Source: Cognatundibacterium griseum
GTDB lineage: Bacteria > Pseudomonadota > Gammaproteobacteria > Burkholderiales > Burkholderiaceae_D
DNA: 64,000 bases
Reading direction: 5' to 3'
Assembly: GCF_014284195.1 (NCBI RefSeq)
Contig: NZ_JACOGC010000002.1
Coordinates: forward strand, 248,001 to 312,000
Positions 46,785 through 56,407 of the stretch are shown here, piece by piece (position 1 is the stretch's first letter; the number at the start of each line of letters is the position of its first letter). The position numbers and the translations under genes are program-made. The notes under the pieces were generated by a model that saw nothing but the letters and a program-made list of their open reading frames with translations, was not told the origin of the DNA and ran no database searches.

Positions 46785-46994
46785 TCAGCCTTTAGTCTGA
46801 TACACGTAGGGCTGTTGTGCCACACGGGATTCCAGAGTACGTTTTTGCTGATCCAGGTCAATCGGCGCTTTGTCCCAGAGCAGCGCACGTCCGTCGCGCT
46901 GGCTTTGTTCGAGTTTGGGATTGGCGCTCTTGAGGCTTTGGATAAAGTTCGTAGCTTCGGATTCGTACAGGGAAAATTGCTTGGAAAATTTCAT
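46785..46994 (-). CDS. DUF3460 family protein
   Basis: A 69-residue protein of a small family largely limited to Burkholderiales. The sequence MKFSKQFSLYESEATNFIQSLKSANPKLEQSQRDGRALLWDK and the ending with Pro-Tyr-Val-Tyr fit the family. No signal or membrane segment. It lies 20 bases upstream of scpA, the usual place. Function unknown; cytoplasmic and basic. Confidence 0.85.
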   Translation of the reverse strand: MKFSKQFSLYESEATNFIQSLKSANPKLEQSQRDGRALLWDKAPIDLDQQKRTLESRVAQQPYVYQTKG

Positions 46995-47128
46995 GATGTT
47001 GAAATGAACACGTAAAGGAACGGACGAAGCGGCATTTTACTCTGTATTCAGACTGATGCCGCATTTCCGGCTGAATAGAAGCAGGATAAGAGCAGGAGCG
47101 TTACTGTAATCCGACAGGCGGGCACAGC

Positions 47129-47710
47129 TTATAAATCGCGGCTTTCGACCCATTTGCGGACATGCACCGGCTGATAGGTCAGGAAATGCTGCAGCAACTG
47201 CAACGGATCATCGCTGGCAAACAGCAGATCCAGATGCGCCGGGCGCATGAATCCCTGTTGCTGGGTATGATTCAGAAATTGCAGCAACCCGTCATAAAAT
47301 CCCGCCGGATTGAGCAGGCCCACAGGTTTTTCATGAAAGCCGAGTTGCGCCCAGGTCATGACTTCAAATAGCTCTTCCAGTGTTCCGATGCCACCCGGCA
47401 TGGCAATGAAAGCATCGGACAATTCAGCCATCATGGCCTTGCGCTCATGCATATTGCTCACGATGTGCAGCTGCGTCAGTCCGTGGTGGCCGACTTCCTT
47501 ATTCATGAGTGCCTGTGGAATCACGCCGGTCACATGGCCGCCGCAGCGCATCACTTCATCCGCAATGATACCCATGAGTCCGACGTTACCACCGCCATAG
47601 ACCAGATTGAACTGCTGGCTGACCAGCGTGCGGCCGAGCTGTCTGGCGGCATCGGCGTAGATCGGAGAAATCCCCGGGGATGAGCCGCAATACACGCAGA
47701 TATTCTTCAT
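47129..47710 (-). CDS. LOG-family cytokinin-nucleotide phosphoribohydrolase-like protein
   Basis: A 193-residue Rossmann-like protein that in relatives cleaves nucleoside 5'-monophosphates to free base and ribose-5-phosphate. It starts MKNICVYCGSSPGISPIYADAARQLG and has the catalytic PGGxGTxxE motif as MPGGIGTLEELFEVMTW, with the Arg in MHERKAMM. It overlaps the TetR gene by 4 bases (ATGA), so both are made together. The real bacterial substrate is likely AMP-like and not a plant hormone. Confidence 0.93.
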   Translation of the reverse strand: MKNICVYCGSSPGISPIYADAARQLGRTLVSQQFNLVYGGGNVGLMGIIADEVMRCGGHVTGVIPQALMNKEVGHHGLTQLHIVSNMHERKAMMAELSDAFIAMPGGIGTLEELFEVMTWAQLGFHEKPVGLLNPAGFYDGLLQFLNHTQQQGFMRPAHLDLLFASDDPLQLLQHFLTYQPVHVRKWVESRDL

Positions 47711-48378
47711 GCCGGATTAATTTTGCGCAGATAGTCTTGCGACAGTTTTTCAAACACCTGTTTGGTTTCACCCCGCAGATAGGGGCTGATGAGCACGATC
47801 ACCTGATAGCAGCCGCGTGCCAGCGATTCGGACATAGTCTGTAATTCGGTATATTTGCGCGGATTACGGACATATTCATAAGACAGCCAGTAGGTGGCTA
47901 CCACCACCATATTGGTGGCCAGCGCATCAATATCCATGTCCGTGGCTTCGAATTCTCCGTCTGTGCGCAAACCGATGCAAAGTTCGGTGGCGACTTTGAT
48001 TTTATGCGACAGGATTTCCTTGAAATTCAGTTCCAGTTTGCGGTTGCGCGACAGCAGGTCATTCAGGTCGCGGTAAAAGAAGCGATAACGCCAGACCAGC
48101 TCAAAAGTCAGATGCAGGTAAGTCCAGATATCCTGAATGTTGGCTTTGCGCCCCTGGGGGAAGGCGAGTTTTTTGTTAATTTCCGCTTCAAACTGTGTGA
48201 AGATGGAATTAACAATGTCGTCTTTGTTTCGAAAATGGTAATAAAGATTGCCGGGGGAAATATTCATTTCTTCGGCGATGACCGTCGTGGTGATGTTGGG
48301 TTCACCAAATTCATTAAACAGTCGCAGGGATAATTCGAGGATGCGTTCCCGAGTACGGCGAGGAGCTTTGTGTTGCAT
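47707..48378 (-). CDS. TetR-family transcriptional regulator
   Basis: A 223-residue regulator. The N-terminal TetR helix-turn-helix (RTRERILELSLRLFNEFGEPNITTTVIAEEMNISPGNLYYHFRNKDDIV) is textbook; the C-terminal ligand domain is helical with FELVWRYRFFYRDLNDLLSRNRKLE, a pattern seen in many betaproteobacterial members. It is upstream of and coupled to the LOG gene. Ligand and targets unknown; a palindrome in its own promoter was not evident. Confidence 0.9.
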   Translation of the reverse strand: MQHKAPRRTRERILELSLRLFNEFGEPNITTTVIAEEMNISPGNLYYHFRNKDDIVNSIFTQFEAEINKKLAFPQGRKANIQDIWTYLHLTFELVWRYRFFYRDLNDLLSRNRKLELNFKEILSHKIKVATELCIGLRTDGEFEATDMDIDALATNMVVVATYWLSYEYVRNPRKYTELQTMSESLARGCYQVIVLISPYLRGETKQVFEKLSQDYLRKINPA

Positions 48379-48441
48379 GTCATTCTTCTCGGTAGATTAT
48401 TTCATAAGAATAACATCCTTCAGCGCAACAGCAAAACTGAG

Positions 48442-48951
48442 CTATGCCTGTGTTGTCAGTCTGGTCTCTGCCGGAACATGAATCAGTCGGGTTTTTGCCA
48501 GCCTGTCATGCAAAAACTGTCCATCCTTGTCCATTCTGGCTGTCAGCGCCCAGCCCGCGATGCCCAGAGCCACGACGATGACCATATGCCATTCTTTGAG
48601 TCCGAACTGATAGTCCAGCGCCATGGCGGGCAAAAACCACACCCACGACAGGCAATAACGGACAACAGCCTTTATCACCGGCACGCGGCTGCCATCGAGA
48701 TCAGTGACCCGGATGCGCCAGGTCTGCATCGCCAGTGTCTGTCCGGAACGGCTCCAGCAAAATACGAAATAAGCACCGATCACGAGAAACAGCCAGAATT
48801 GCCTGAGGTGCCGCAACATCAGCGCGTGCCTGCTTTGGGTAATCACATCGAAAATAAATCCCGAAACAAAAACGATGCCAAACAACAGCATCGCTTCATA
48901 GACCATGCAGATCAGTCTGCGGCGTAACAGTGGTGCTTGCAATCCGGTCAA
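48442..48951 (-). CDS. RDD-family membrane protein
   Basis: A 169-residue RDD protein with three to four membrane helices. The family region starts LQAPLLRRRLICMVYEAMLLFGIVFVSGFIFDVI and continues with LAMQTWRIRVTDLDGSRVP and LTARMDKDGQFLHDRLAKTRLI. No ATG fits the family start. TTG at 48951, 1 base past the DUF3106 stop, gives a normal N terminus and is preferred; an ATG farther in would cut the first helix. It is the last gene of the sigma factor module. Confidence 0.78.
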   Translation of the reverse strand: MTGLQAPLLRRRLICMVYEAMLLFGIVFVSGFIFDVITQSRHALMLRHLRQFWLFLVIGAYFVFCWSRSGQTLAMQTWRIRVTDLDGSRVPVIKAVVRYCLSWVWFLPAMALDYQFGLKEWHMVIVVALGIAGWALTARMDKDGQFLHDRLAKTRLIHVPAETRLTTQA

Positions 48952-48952
48952 T

Positions 48953-49615
48953 TTATTTACTTGTCTGAGTGGATGATGCAGCAGAGTCTGCAACGGGGTC
49001 TGCCGGCGGAGCTGGTGGTGTGACGGCAGGCAGGCTGGCTGCCGCATTGCTTGCCGGGGCAGGAGCAATCACCGGTTGTGGTTTGATGACCGCTGGTTTG
49101 TGTACTTGCTTCAGTGGCGGCAATGCCTGCGGATTTCTGATCGATTCAGCTGATAAATTAGTCAGTCGTTTCTTTTTTTCGTGCTCATCGGCAAGGCGTT
49201 TTTTTTCTTCCGGACTTAACTGCTGATATTGTTGCCATTGCGCTGATTTTTGCTCAGGCTTGACTTGTGTTGCCTTGGCGTAATTTTCCCTTGCTGCCAT
49301 CCGTTGTTCCGGTGTCAGTTTCAGCCAGTCGCGCATTCTTTCCTGCATTCTGGCTTGCTCATCAGGTTTCATGCTGGCATAGCGGGTGGCGATTTCCAGC
49401 CACTTTTTCTTGCGTTGCTCAGTCAGCTTGTCCCATTCGCCAGCTAAAGGAGTCAGCGCCTGTTTTTGAATGGGGGTTAGTTCCGACCAGGATGGATGTG
49501 CGGTGGAAACGGCAGCCGTTGCAGGCTGCGCGGCGCTTCCGCCGGCATTCGCCACCGGAAGGAAGAGAGAAATAATGAGAAAAAGACCGATCTGACGCCA
49601 GCTTTTGAACGACAC
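48953..49615 (-). CDS. DUF3106 periplasmic protein with LTxxQ-like repeats
   Basis: A 220-residue protein with a signal peptide (cleaved near residue 24, VANAGG). The mature part is helical and repeats LTPIQKQAL, LTEQRKKKW, LTPEQRMAA and LSPEEKKRL, like the LTxxQ motif of CpxP/Spy/ZraP periplasmic stress proteins. The last 70 residues are Pro/Ala-rich and probably disordered. It lies between the DUF3619 membrane protein and the RDD protein, in a sigma factor operon, which fits an envelope stress sensor or chaperone. Confidence 0.85.
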   Translation of the reverse strand: MSFKSWRQIGLFLIISLFLPVANAGGSAAQPATAAVSTAHPSWSELTPIQKQALTPLAGEWDKLTEQRKKKWLEIATRYASMKPDEQARMQERMRDWLKLTPEQRMAARENYAKATQVKPEQKSAQWQQYQQLSPEEKKRLADEHEKKKRLTNLSAESIRNPQALPPLKQVHKPAVIKPQPVIAPAPASNAAASLPAVTPPAPPADPVADSAASSTQTSK

Positions 49616-49617
49616 GC

Positions 49618-50034
49618 TTATTCCTCCGCTTTGTTCAGATATGCCGTGAAGCCTGTATCCACATAAGCAGCCGGAGGCAGCTCATCAACCAGTACTGCTG
49701 TATCAATATCAGCGAGTTCGTTGATATTTTGCTGCTGTTCGTATTCGTAAATACCTATCAGGCCCGCAATCAGCACTAGCAATGGCAGCAGCATACCGAG
49801 GCGGCCAAGCCATGAACCGGGGCCCTGAAACGATAATCCGTTGTTACCGGCAAAAACACTTTTCAGTGCCAGCACTGCCACCGGTGCTTCCTGCTTTTTA
49901 CGGGACAGTGCCAGTTTGCGTGCCTGTGCCAGTCGCTCCAGAGCCGGAGCGGGGATGTTTTCTGCTGATTCATTCAGCGCCCGCCTTACTTTGTAAGCAA
50001 AGTCGAGATCTCTGGATTCTTTTGAGTAGTTCAT
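49618..50034 (-). CDS. DUF3619 membrane protein, candidate anti-sigma factor
   Basis: A 138-residue protein. The N-terminal part (about 1-75) is polar and basic (LDFAYKVRRALNESAENIPAPALERLAQARKLAL) and probably cytoplasmic; one membrane helix spans about 82-99 (LGMLLPLLVLIAGLIGIY), leaving a short acidic periplasmic tail. Its start overlaps the sigma factor stop (ATGA). This layout of small N-in single-pass protein directly after an ECF sigma is that of anti-sigma factors, though no ZAS zinc motif is seen. The role is inferred. Confidence 0.82.
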   Translation of the reverse strand: MNYSKESRDLDFAYKVRRALNESAENIPAPALERLAQARKLALSRKKQEAPVAVLALKSVFAGNNGLSFQGPGSWLGRLGMLLPLLVLIAGLIGIYEYEQQQNINELADIDTAVLVDELPPAAYVDTGFTAYLNKAEE

Positions 50035-50603
50035 AGCTGTATTCCTTTAGCCTTGAGTGTTGCGGCCAATGCGTGAGTTGCACGGGAGCAATGCGTTTTG
50101 ACACTGCCTTCAGAACAGCCCATTGCCGCGGCTGTTTCCGCCACATCCATGTCTTCCCAGTAACGCATGAGGAAGGCTTCCCGTTGACGCGCAGGCAGTT
50201 TTTTTATTTCATCGTCAATAATATTGAGAACTTGCTCACGTTCTATCTTGTCCGCTGTGGATTCGGCTGCTTCAGTGCCTTCTTCAGCGGCATAACTTTC
50301 CAGCAAATCAAAGTTATCGTCTTCCTGATTATTCGCAGGGGTAATGCTGGAGAACAGGCTGACCCAGGTATTTCTGACTTTTTCCCTTCTGAAAAAATCC
50401 AGAATCGTATTTTGTAAAATGCGCTGAAAAAGCATGGGCAGCTCATTGGCAGGTTTATCACCATATTTTTCAGAGAGTTTGATCATCGCTTCCTGAACAA
50501 TATCCAGGGCGGATTCTTCATTCCTCACAGTGTAGACGGCGTGCTTGAAGGCGCGTCTTTCTACATTTTCGAGGAAATTTGATAATTCTTTATCTGTAGC
50601 CAT
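50031..50603 (-). CDS. ECF-type RNA polymerase sigma factor
   Basis: A 190-residue group IV sigma factor. Region 2 is at about 10-80 (KHAVYTVRNEESALDIVQEAMIKLSEKY ... FQRILQNTILDFFRREKVRNTWVSL); region 4 at about 130-185 (LPARQREAFLMRYWEDMDVAETAAAMGCSEGSVKTHCSRATHAL). An acidic linker between them is long for the group (about 95-130). It heads the module sigma-DUF3619-DUF3106-RDD and probably activates its own promoter. Divergent from ilvB across a 520-base gap. Confidence 0.93.
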   Translation of the reverse strand: MATDKELSNFLENVERRAFKHAVYTVRNEESALDIVQEAMIKLSEKYGDKPANELPMLFQRILQNTILDFFRREKVRNTWVSLFSSITPANNQEDDNFDLLESYAAEEGTEAAESTADKIEREQVLNIIDDEIKKLPARQREAFLMRYWEDMDVAETAAAMGCSEGSVKTHCSRATHALAATLKAKGIQL

Positions 50604-51022
50604 TGTTGGCGATCGTCTTTATTTACTTACCCAGCCAAGTTTAAAACGCAGGCCGGAATATTGCCGTTGACGGATGCTGGTATTTAAAATTGCGCATATG
50701 CTAGCAAAAATACCTTATTGTGTCCCCATTTTTGTCATCCTGAAACATTTGCCGGTCAGATTTTTCATCAAATCTGAAATAATTCCGCTTGACCAAAATG
50801 CTGCGACGCAGTACCGTATGACCTCGCCCCAAAATCTCGGGGCACCAATACCTGACTGACATAGCCCACAATGCTATACCCGGCAGGTGCGCTTTAATTA
50901 GCTGTTTGTTCTGACCCATGCCATAAGCGTGAGAAGTCTGTCGTTGTAAAGCCTTACCACTGATTGAACGAGTGCTTCAAGTATTGTCTGGAACCATGTC
51001 CAACGGATGTGTGAAGGAGAAT
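50604..51022. other. Long ilvB leader/divergent region with several hairpins
   Basis: This part of the 520-base gap has no recognisable gene. Hairpins include CAGATTT/AAATCTG (about 50757-50776), GCCCC/GGGGC (50824-50841) and ATAGC/GCTAT near 50860. Weak promoter candidates are TTGACC-17-TACCGT near 50792 and CTGACT-17-TATACC near 50850. No codon run for Ile, Val or Leu was found, so classic ilv attenuation is not supported. Confidence 0.4.
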
Positions 51023-51124
51023 ATGCCCGCACAAAAAGGAATATCAGTTTACCGGCCTGATAACGTGATTTCGCAGGAAAGAACATCCGATCAATTTCCT
51101 ATGGACCTTGAAAGGACAACATAA
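51023..51124 (+). CDS. Small ORF overlapping the ilvB start (33 residues)
   Basis: A frame of 33 codons beginning MPAQKGISVYRPDNVISQ, with AAGGAG placed 4 bases before its ATG, better than most starts in the window. Its TAA overlaps the ilvB ATG (TAATG), the arrangement for translational coupling. The in-frame ATG at 50996 would give 42 residues. It has no membrane helix or signal and no run of branched-chain codons. It may be an upstream regulator ORF and not a functional protein. Confidence 0.45.
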   Translation: MPAQKGISVYRPDNVISQERTSDQFPMDLERTT

Positions 51125-52839
51125 TGAGTTCAGAGTTAACAGGCGCAGAGATACTGGTAAAGTGTCTGGCCGAAGAGGGTGTTGAGCACGTTTTCGGATA
51201 TCCGGGCGGCGCAGTACTCTACATCTACGATGCAATTTTCAATCAGGACAAGTTTCAGCACGTGCTGGTTCGCCATGAACAGGCCGCAATTCATGCTGCT
51301 GATGCTTATTCCCGTTCTTCCAGTAAAGTCGGTGTCGCTATTGTGACATCCGGACCAGGCGTCACCAATGCAGTGACGGGCCTGGCAACGGCTTACATGG
51401 ATTCTATTCCTATGGTGGTGATTTCCGGACAAGTGCCAAGCGCCGTGATCGGCCAGGATGCTTTCCAGGAGTGCGACACCGTCGGTATTACCCGTCCTTG
51501 CGTTAAGCATAATTTCCTGGTCAAAGACGTTCGCGATCTGGCAGAGACGGTTAAAAAAGCCTTCTTTATCGCGACAACCGGCCGTCCGGGGCCGGTGCTG
51601 GTGGATATCCCGAAAGATATCAGTATGCACAAGACCACCTACCACTATCCGAAGGAAGTGGAGATGCGTTCTTACAAACCGGTAGACAAAGGTCATGCAG
51701 GACAGATCCGCAAGGCGGTGCAATTGTTGCTTCAGGCTGAGCGTCCGATGATTTACACCGGTGGCGGCGTGATTCTGGCGCATGCTGCACCGGAATTGAA
51801 TCAGCTGATTGATATGCTGGGTTATCCGTGCACAAATACGCTCATGGGGCTCGGTGCCTACCGCGCCAGCGATGAGAAGTTCGTTGGAATGCCGGGTATG
51901 CATGGCACTTACGAAGCCAACATGGCGATGCAGCACTGTGACGTGCTGATTGCAATCGGTGCCCGCTTTGATGACCGCGTGATTGGTAATCCCAAACATT
52001 TCGCGTCTCATCCGCGCAAGATCATTCATATTGATATTGATCCGTCTTCCATTTCCAAGCGGGTTAAAGTCGATATACCTATCGTCGGTAATGTGAAAGA
52101 TGTGCTGCAGGAGATGCTGTCGCAGCTGAATTCTGTTGAAACTCGGCCAGATCAGAAGGCGCTTGCTGCCTGGTGGAAGCAGATCAACGAATGGCGCGGA
52201 CGCGAGTGCCTGAAATACAGCTTGTCGGACGATGTGATCAAACCACAGTCTGTTGTCGAAAAAGTCTGGGAGGTGACGCGCGGCGACGCATTCGTGACTT
52301 CTGACGTTGGTCAGCACCAGATGTGGGCAGCGCAATACTATCGCTTCGATAAACCACGCCGCTGGATCAATTCTGGTGGACTTGGAACCATGGGCGTCGG
52401 TTTGCCGTATGCCATGGGTGTGCAGATGGCAAATCCCGGCGCGACCGTAGCCTGCATTACCGGTGAGGCTTCAATCCAGATGTGTATCCAGGAGCTGGCA
52501 ACCTGCAAACAGTATCATCTGACACCGAAAATTATTTTGCTGAATAACCGCTTTCTCGGCATGGTGCGGCAGTGGCAGCAGATTGATTATGGTTCACGTT
52601 ATTCGGAATCGTACATGGATTCCTTGCCTGACTTCACCAAGCTGGTTGAGGCTTACGGTCATGTTGGCATGAAAATCGAAAATCCTGCTGATGTGGATGG
52701 TGCTGTCCGTGAGGCTTTCGGTATGAAAGATCGGCTGGTATTCATGAACTTTATTACCGATCAGACCGAAAACGTCTGGCCGATGGTGAAGGCAGGAAAA
52801 GGTCTGACTGAAATGCTGCTCGGTTCGGAGGATCTGTGA
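51124..52839 (+). CDS. ilvB: Acetolactate synthase, large (catalytic) subunit
   Basis: A 571-residue ThDP enzyme making acetolactate or acetohydroxybutyrate in valine, leucine and isoleucine synthesis. It opens with LTGAEILVKCLAEEGVEHVFGYPGGAVLYIYDAI and includes the catalytic Glu (RHEQAAIHAADAY), FAD-binding middle domain, and the C-terminal ThDP domain (GLGTMGVGLPYAMG). The usual GDG metal motif is GEA here (ITGEASIQM). AAAGGA lies 7 bases before the ATG. The 3' end overlaps ilvH by 4 bases (ATGA). Confidence 0.97.
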   Translation: MSSELTGAEILVKCLAEEGVEHVFGYPGGAVLYIYDAIFNQDKFQHVLVRHEQAAIHAADAYSRSSSKVGVAIVTSGPGVTNAVTGLATAYMDSIPMVVISGQVPSAVIGQDAFQECDTVGITRPCVKHNFLVKDVRDLAETVKKAFFIATTGRPGPVLVDIPKDISMHKTTYHYPKEVEMRSYKPVDKGHAGQIRKAVQLLLQAERPMIYTGGGVILAHAAPELNQLIDMLGYPCTNTLMGLGAYRASDEKFVGMPGMHGTYEANMAMQHCDVLIAIGARFDDRVIGNPKHFASHPRKIIHIDIDPSSISKRVKVDIPIVGNVKDVLQEMLSQLNSVETRPDQKALAAWWKQINEWRGRECLKYSLSDDVIKPQSVVEKVWEVTRGDAFVTSDVGQHQMWAAQYYRFDKPRRWINSGGLGTMGVGLPYAMGVQMANPGATVACITGEASIQMCIQELATCKQYHLTPKIILLNNRFLGMVRQWQQIDYGSRYSESYMDSLPDFTKLVEAYGHVGMKIENPADVDGAVREAFGMKDRLVFMNFITDQTENVWPMVKAGKGLTEMLLGSEDL

Positions 52840-53330
52840 TGAGACATATTATTTCCATTCTCCTTGAAAATGAGGCTGGCGCTCTGTCGCGTGTAGTCGG
52901 TTTGTTTTCTGCGCGAGGCTATAACATTGAGACTCTGACGGTTGCACCGACCGAAGATGCAACACTGTCCCGCATGACGATCGTGACCTCCGGTTCCGAC
53001 GACATCATTGAACAGATCACAAAACACCTGAATCGCCTGATTGAGGTAGTGAAAGTGGTTGATCTGACTGAAGGCTCTCATATCGAACGGGAGCTGATGC
53101 TGATCAAGGTCAGGGCAGTAGGCAAGGAGCGTGAGGAAATGAAGCGCACGGCAGATATTTTCCGCGGTCGCATCATTGACGTCACCGAAAAAACCTACAC
53201 CATCGAATTGACAGGCAACAAGAGCAAACTGGATGCTTTTATTGACTCGATCGATCGTACTGCAATTCTCGAAACAGTCAGAACCGGTGGTTCTGGCATC
53301 GGGCGTGGTGAGCGCATCCTGAAGGTGTAA
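52836..53330 (+). CDS. ilvH: Acetolactate synthase, small (regulatory) subunit
   Basis: A 164-residue regulatory subunit that gives valine feedback inhibition. The N-terminal ACT domain is clear (HIISILLENEAGALSRVVGLFSARGYNIETLTVAPTEDATLSRMTIVT), followed by the second ACT-like half (ELMLIKVRAVGKEREEMKRTADIFRGRIIDVTEKTYTIELTG). Standard length. Coupled to ilvB by the ATGA overlap; ilvC follows 102 bases later. Confidence 0.97.
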   Translation: MMRHIISILLENEAGALSRVVGLFSARGYNIETLTVAPTEDATLSRMTIVTSGSDDIIEQITKHLNRLIEVVKVVDLTEGSHIERELMLIKVRAVGKEREEMKRTADIFRGRIIDVTEKTYTIELTGNKSKLDAFIDSIDRTAILETVRTGGSGIGRGERILKV

Positions 53331-53417
53331 GCAGTGCCGGGCTGGCTCTGGCAAACAACGATGCAGCAATTGCCAGCCAACAAAAATTATCAGAATGAAT
53401 TCAAATAAATTATTTAA

Positions 53418-54449
<1,032 letters not shown>

Positions 54450-54480
54450 TCAGTTCCTGCGATATGTGTTTTGTAAAAAA

Positions 54481-54505
54481 ACCGCCCTATACGGGCGGTT
54501 TTTTA
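54481..54505 (+). terminator. Intrinsic terminator after ilvC
   Basis: ACCGCCC pairs with GGGCGGT around TATAC, extended by flanking A/T pairs, and is followed by six to seven T. It ends the ilvBHC transcript. Confidence 0.92.
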
Positions 54506-54678
54506 TTTGATTGTTACTAAGGGGTAGGCACTAGGAGACAGGCTTTAATGAGCTGAATGCATGACTGAATTGCCGATATGCTCTGAAATTGTCTGTATGA
54601 GCAACAAATATCCCATGCAACTTTGCCTGGAAATCATTGTCTGATTAAAAATTCTATTCACCGTATCAGGAGTCAGTG

Positions 54679-55407
54679 ATGAAAAAAATGATTTTATTGA
54701 CGGGTAGCCTGCTGTTTGCATTTCCCGTGTTCGGACAAAACCTGACTGGTGCCGTAGTGACGGTGACGGGTAGTGCAGAGCTGAAAATAGACAATGATCA
54801 GGCGACGGTCAGTTTCTTTGTCGAAGAGCAGGATAAAGACAAGGCTGCAGCGGCATTGCGGGTCAACCAGAAAATGAAAGCTGGTACGGAAACAATCCGC
54901 AAGGAAGATCCGCAGGCATTGCTGTCGACGAAAGGCTATTACAGTTATCCGGTTTACAGCGAGGATGCGGCAACGCCGGCCGGGCAGCCGCGTAAGCGTG
55001 TGCTGACAGGGTGGCGTACCGGACAATATCTGGAAGTCAGGACAGCGAATTTAAAACAGTTGCCAGCCACCGCTGCTGCTGCCCAGAAAATCATGGCATT
55101 GAATGGAATTCAGTTCGGTTTGTCGGACGCGGCGATTGCCCGGGCTGAGAAAGAAAGAATTCAGGCAGGCTACCGGAACTTCTCCGAGAAACTCGGTGCG
55201 ATTACCGAAACAATTGGAAAGCAAACGAGCGACGTGGTGATTGATTCTCTGGATTTTGATGGAGCGGCGAATGAAATCCAGCGTTATGCGGCAGCTCCGG
55301 TGATGCTTAGGGCTTCGCGGGCGGAGGCGACGGTGAGTGAGCCAAGTTTTGAACCGGGGATCACCGCATTAACAATCCGTGTCACTGGGAAAGTACATTT
55401 CAGGTAA
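54679..55407 (+). CDS. SIMPL-domain (DUF541) periplasmic protein
   Basis: A 242-residue secreted protein with a signal peptide (MKKMILLTGSLLFAFPVFG, cleavage near 19). The rest is a SIMPL domain (VVTVTGSAELKIDNDQATVSFFVEEQDKDKAAAALRVNQKM ... YLEVRTANLKQLPATAAAAQKI). ATG 54679 has AGGAG 6 bases upstream and is preferred to the GTG at 54676. Family roles are poorly known, linked to oxidative or envelope stress. It stands between ilvC and pssA. Confidence 0.88.
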   Translation: MKKMILLTGSLLFAFPVFGQNLTGAVVTVTGSAELKIDNDQATVSFFVEEQDKDKAAAALRVNQKMKAGTETIRKEDPQALLSTKGYYSYPVYSEDAATPAGQPRKRVLTGWRTGQYLEVRTANLKQLPATAAAAQKIMALNGIQFGLSDAAIARAEKERIQAGYRNFSEKLGAITETIGKQTSDVVIDSLDFDGAANEIQRYAAAPVMLRASRAEATVSEPSFEPGITALTIRVTGKVHFR

Positions 55408-55517
55408 TCGTTTTCCAGCCGGCGTTTGTTTTCCAATAATCTAAACACGGTTATACTTCCTCGCTAATGTTGCTTTTTGCCCGACACGTTCGGGCTGTTT
55501 TTATTGAGTGTATCCGC

Positions 55518-56384
55518 ATGCCATCTTTTAACCGACGTCAGCCTAAAGGCAGTTTCAAACTTTTTCCGAAAGGTGTGCGCAAACCGCATTTGCGCGTGGA
55601 CCCTGACGGAAAGGTTTTGCCGGATCAGCCGGTAAAGCGTGCACGCGGGATTTATCTATTACCCAATGCATTCACTACCGCTGCACTTTTCTGCGGCTTT
55701 TATGCGATTGTGATGGCGATGGATCAGCGTTTTTCCCAGTCCGCACTGGCAATTTTTATTGCGATGGTGCTGGACAGTCTTGATGGCCGCGTGGCGCGTA
55801 TGACGAATACACAAAGTGAGTTTGGCGCGCAATACGATAGTTTGTCAGATATGATTTCTTTTGGCGCGGCGCCGGCATTGGTCGTGTATGAGTGGTCGTT
55901 GCGTGGCATGGATAAACTGGGATGGCTGGCTGCGTTTATTTATTGTGCCGGTGCGGCGTTGCGTCTGGCACGGTTTAATACCAATATCAGTATTGTCGAT
56001 AAACGTTATTTTCAGGGATTGCCCAGTCCGGCTGCCGCAGCCCTGGTCGCTGGATTTGTGTTGCTGATGGACGATTTACATTTTGCAGGATCTGAACTGC
56101 GCTGGAGTGCCTGGAGTATTACACTGTTTGCCGGGCTGACGATGGTGACGAATGTTCCATTTTACAGTTTCAAAGACATTAATCTTAAAAAGAGTGTCCC
56201 TTTTATGGCACCGTTGCTGGTGATGCTGGTGTATGTGATCGTGGTCAGTGATCCGCCTAAGGTATTGTTTGGATTGTTTGTTCTGTACGGTCTATCCGGT
56301 TATGTCGTTCTGTTATGGCGTTGGCGAAAAGGACGTCCGGTCAGCATTATCCAGACGAGTGAAGAGGGGCATCAGAAAAAATAA
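55518..56384 (+). CDS. pssA: CDP-diacylglycerol-serine O-phosphatidyltransferase
   Basis: A 288-residue membrane enzyme making phosphatidylserine. The CDP-alcohol phosphotransferase motif is complete: DG-x2-AR-x8-G-x3-D-x3-D within LDGRVARMTNTQSEFGAQYDSLSDMISFG. Several membrane helices follow. The N-terminal part is basic (RRQPKGSFKLFPKGVRKPHLRV) as in the type II bacterial enzymes. ATG 55518 is chosen; an ATG 17 codons upstream is possible. No psd gene is adjacent, though it often is in relatives. Confidence 0.93.
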   Translation: MPSFNRRQPKGSFKLFPKGVRKPHLRVDPDGKVLPDQPVKRARGIYLLPNAFTTAALFCGFYAIVMAMDQRFSQSALAIFIAMVLDSLDGRVARMTNTQSEFGAQYDSLSDMISFGAAPALVVYEWSLRGMDKLGWLAAFIYCAGAALRLARFNTNISIVDKRYFQGLPSPAAAALVAGFVLLMDDLHFAGSELRWSAWSITLFAGLTMVTNVPFYSFKDINLKKSVPFMAPLLVMLVYVIVVSDPPKVLFGLFVLYGLSGYVVLLWRWRKGRPVSIIQTSEEGHQKK

Positions 56385-56407
56385 AATTCTGTTTTTTCTG
56401 ATGCTAT

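Noticed and set aside
50604-51123. Classic Ile/Val/Leu attenuator before ilvB
   Set aside because: No small frame with a run of branched-chain codons followed by a terminator was found; only the SD-led 33-residue frame remains as candidate.
51136-52335. A 399-codon frame antisense to ilvB
   Set aside because: ilvB is complete on the plus strand with a good start; the antisense frame has no ribosome-binding site and no recognisable domain.
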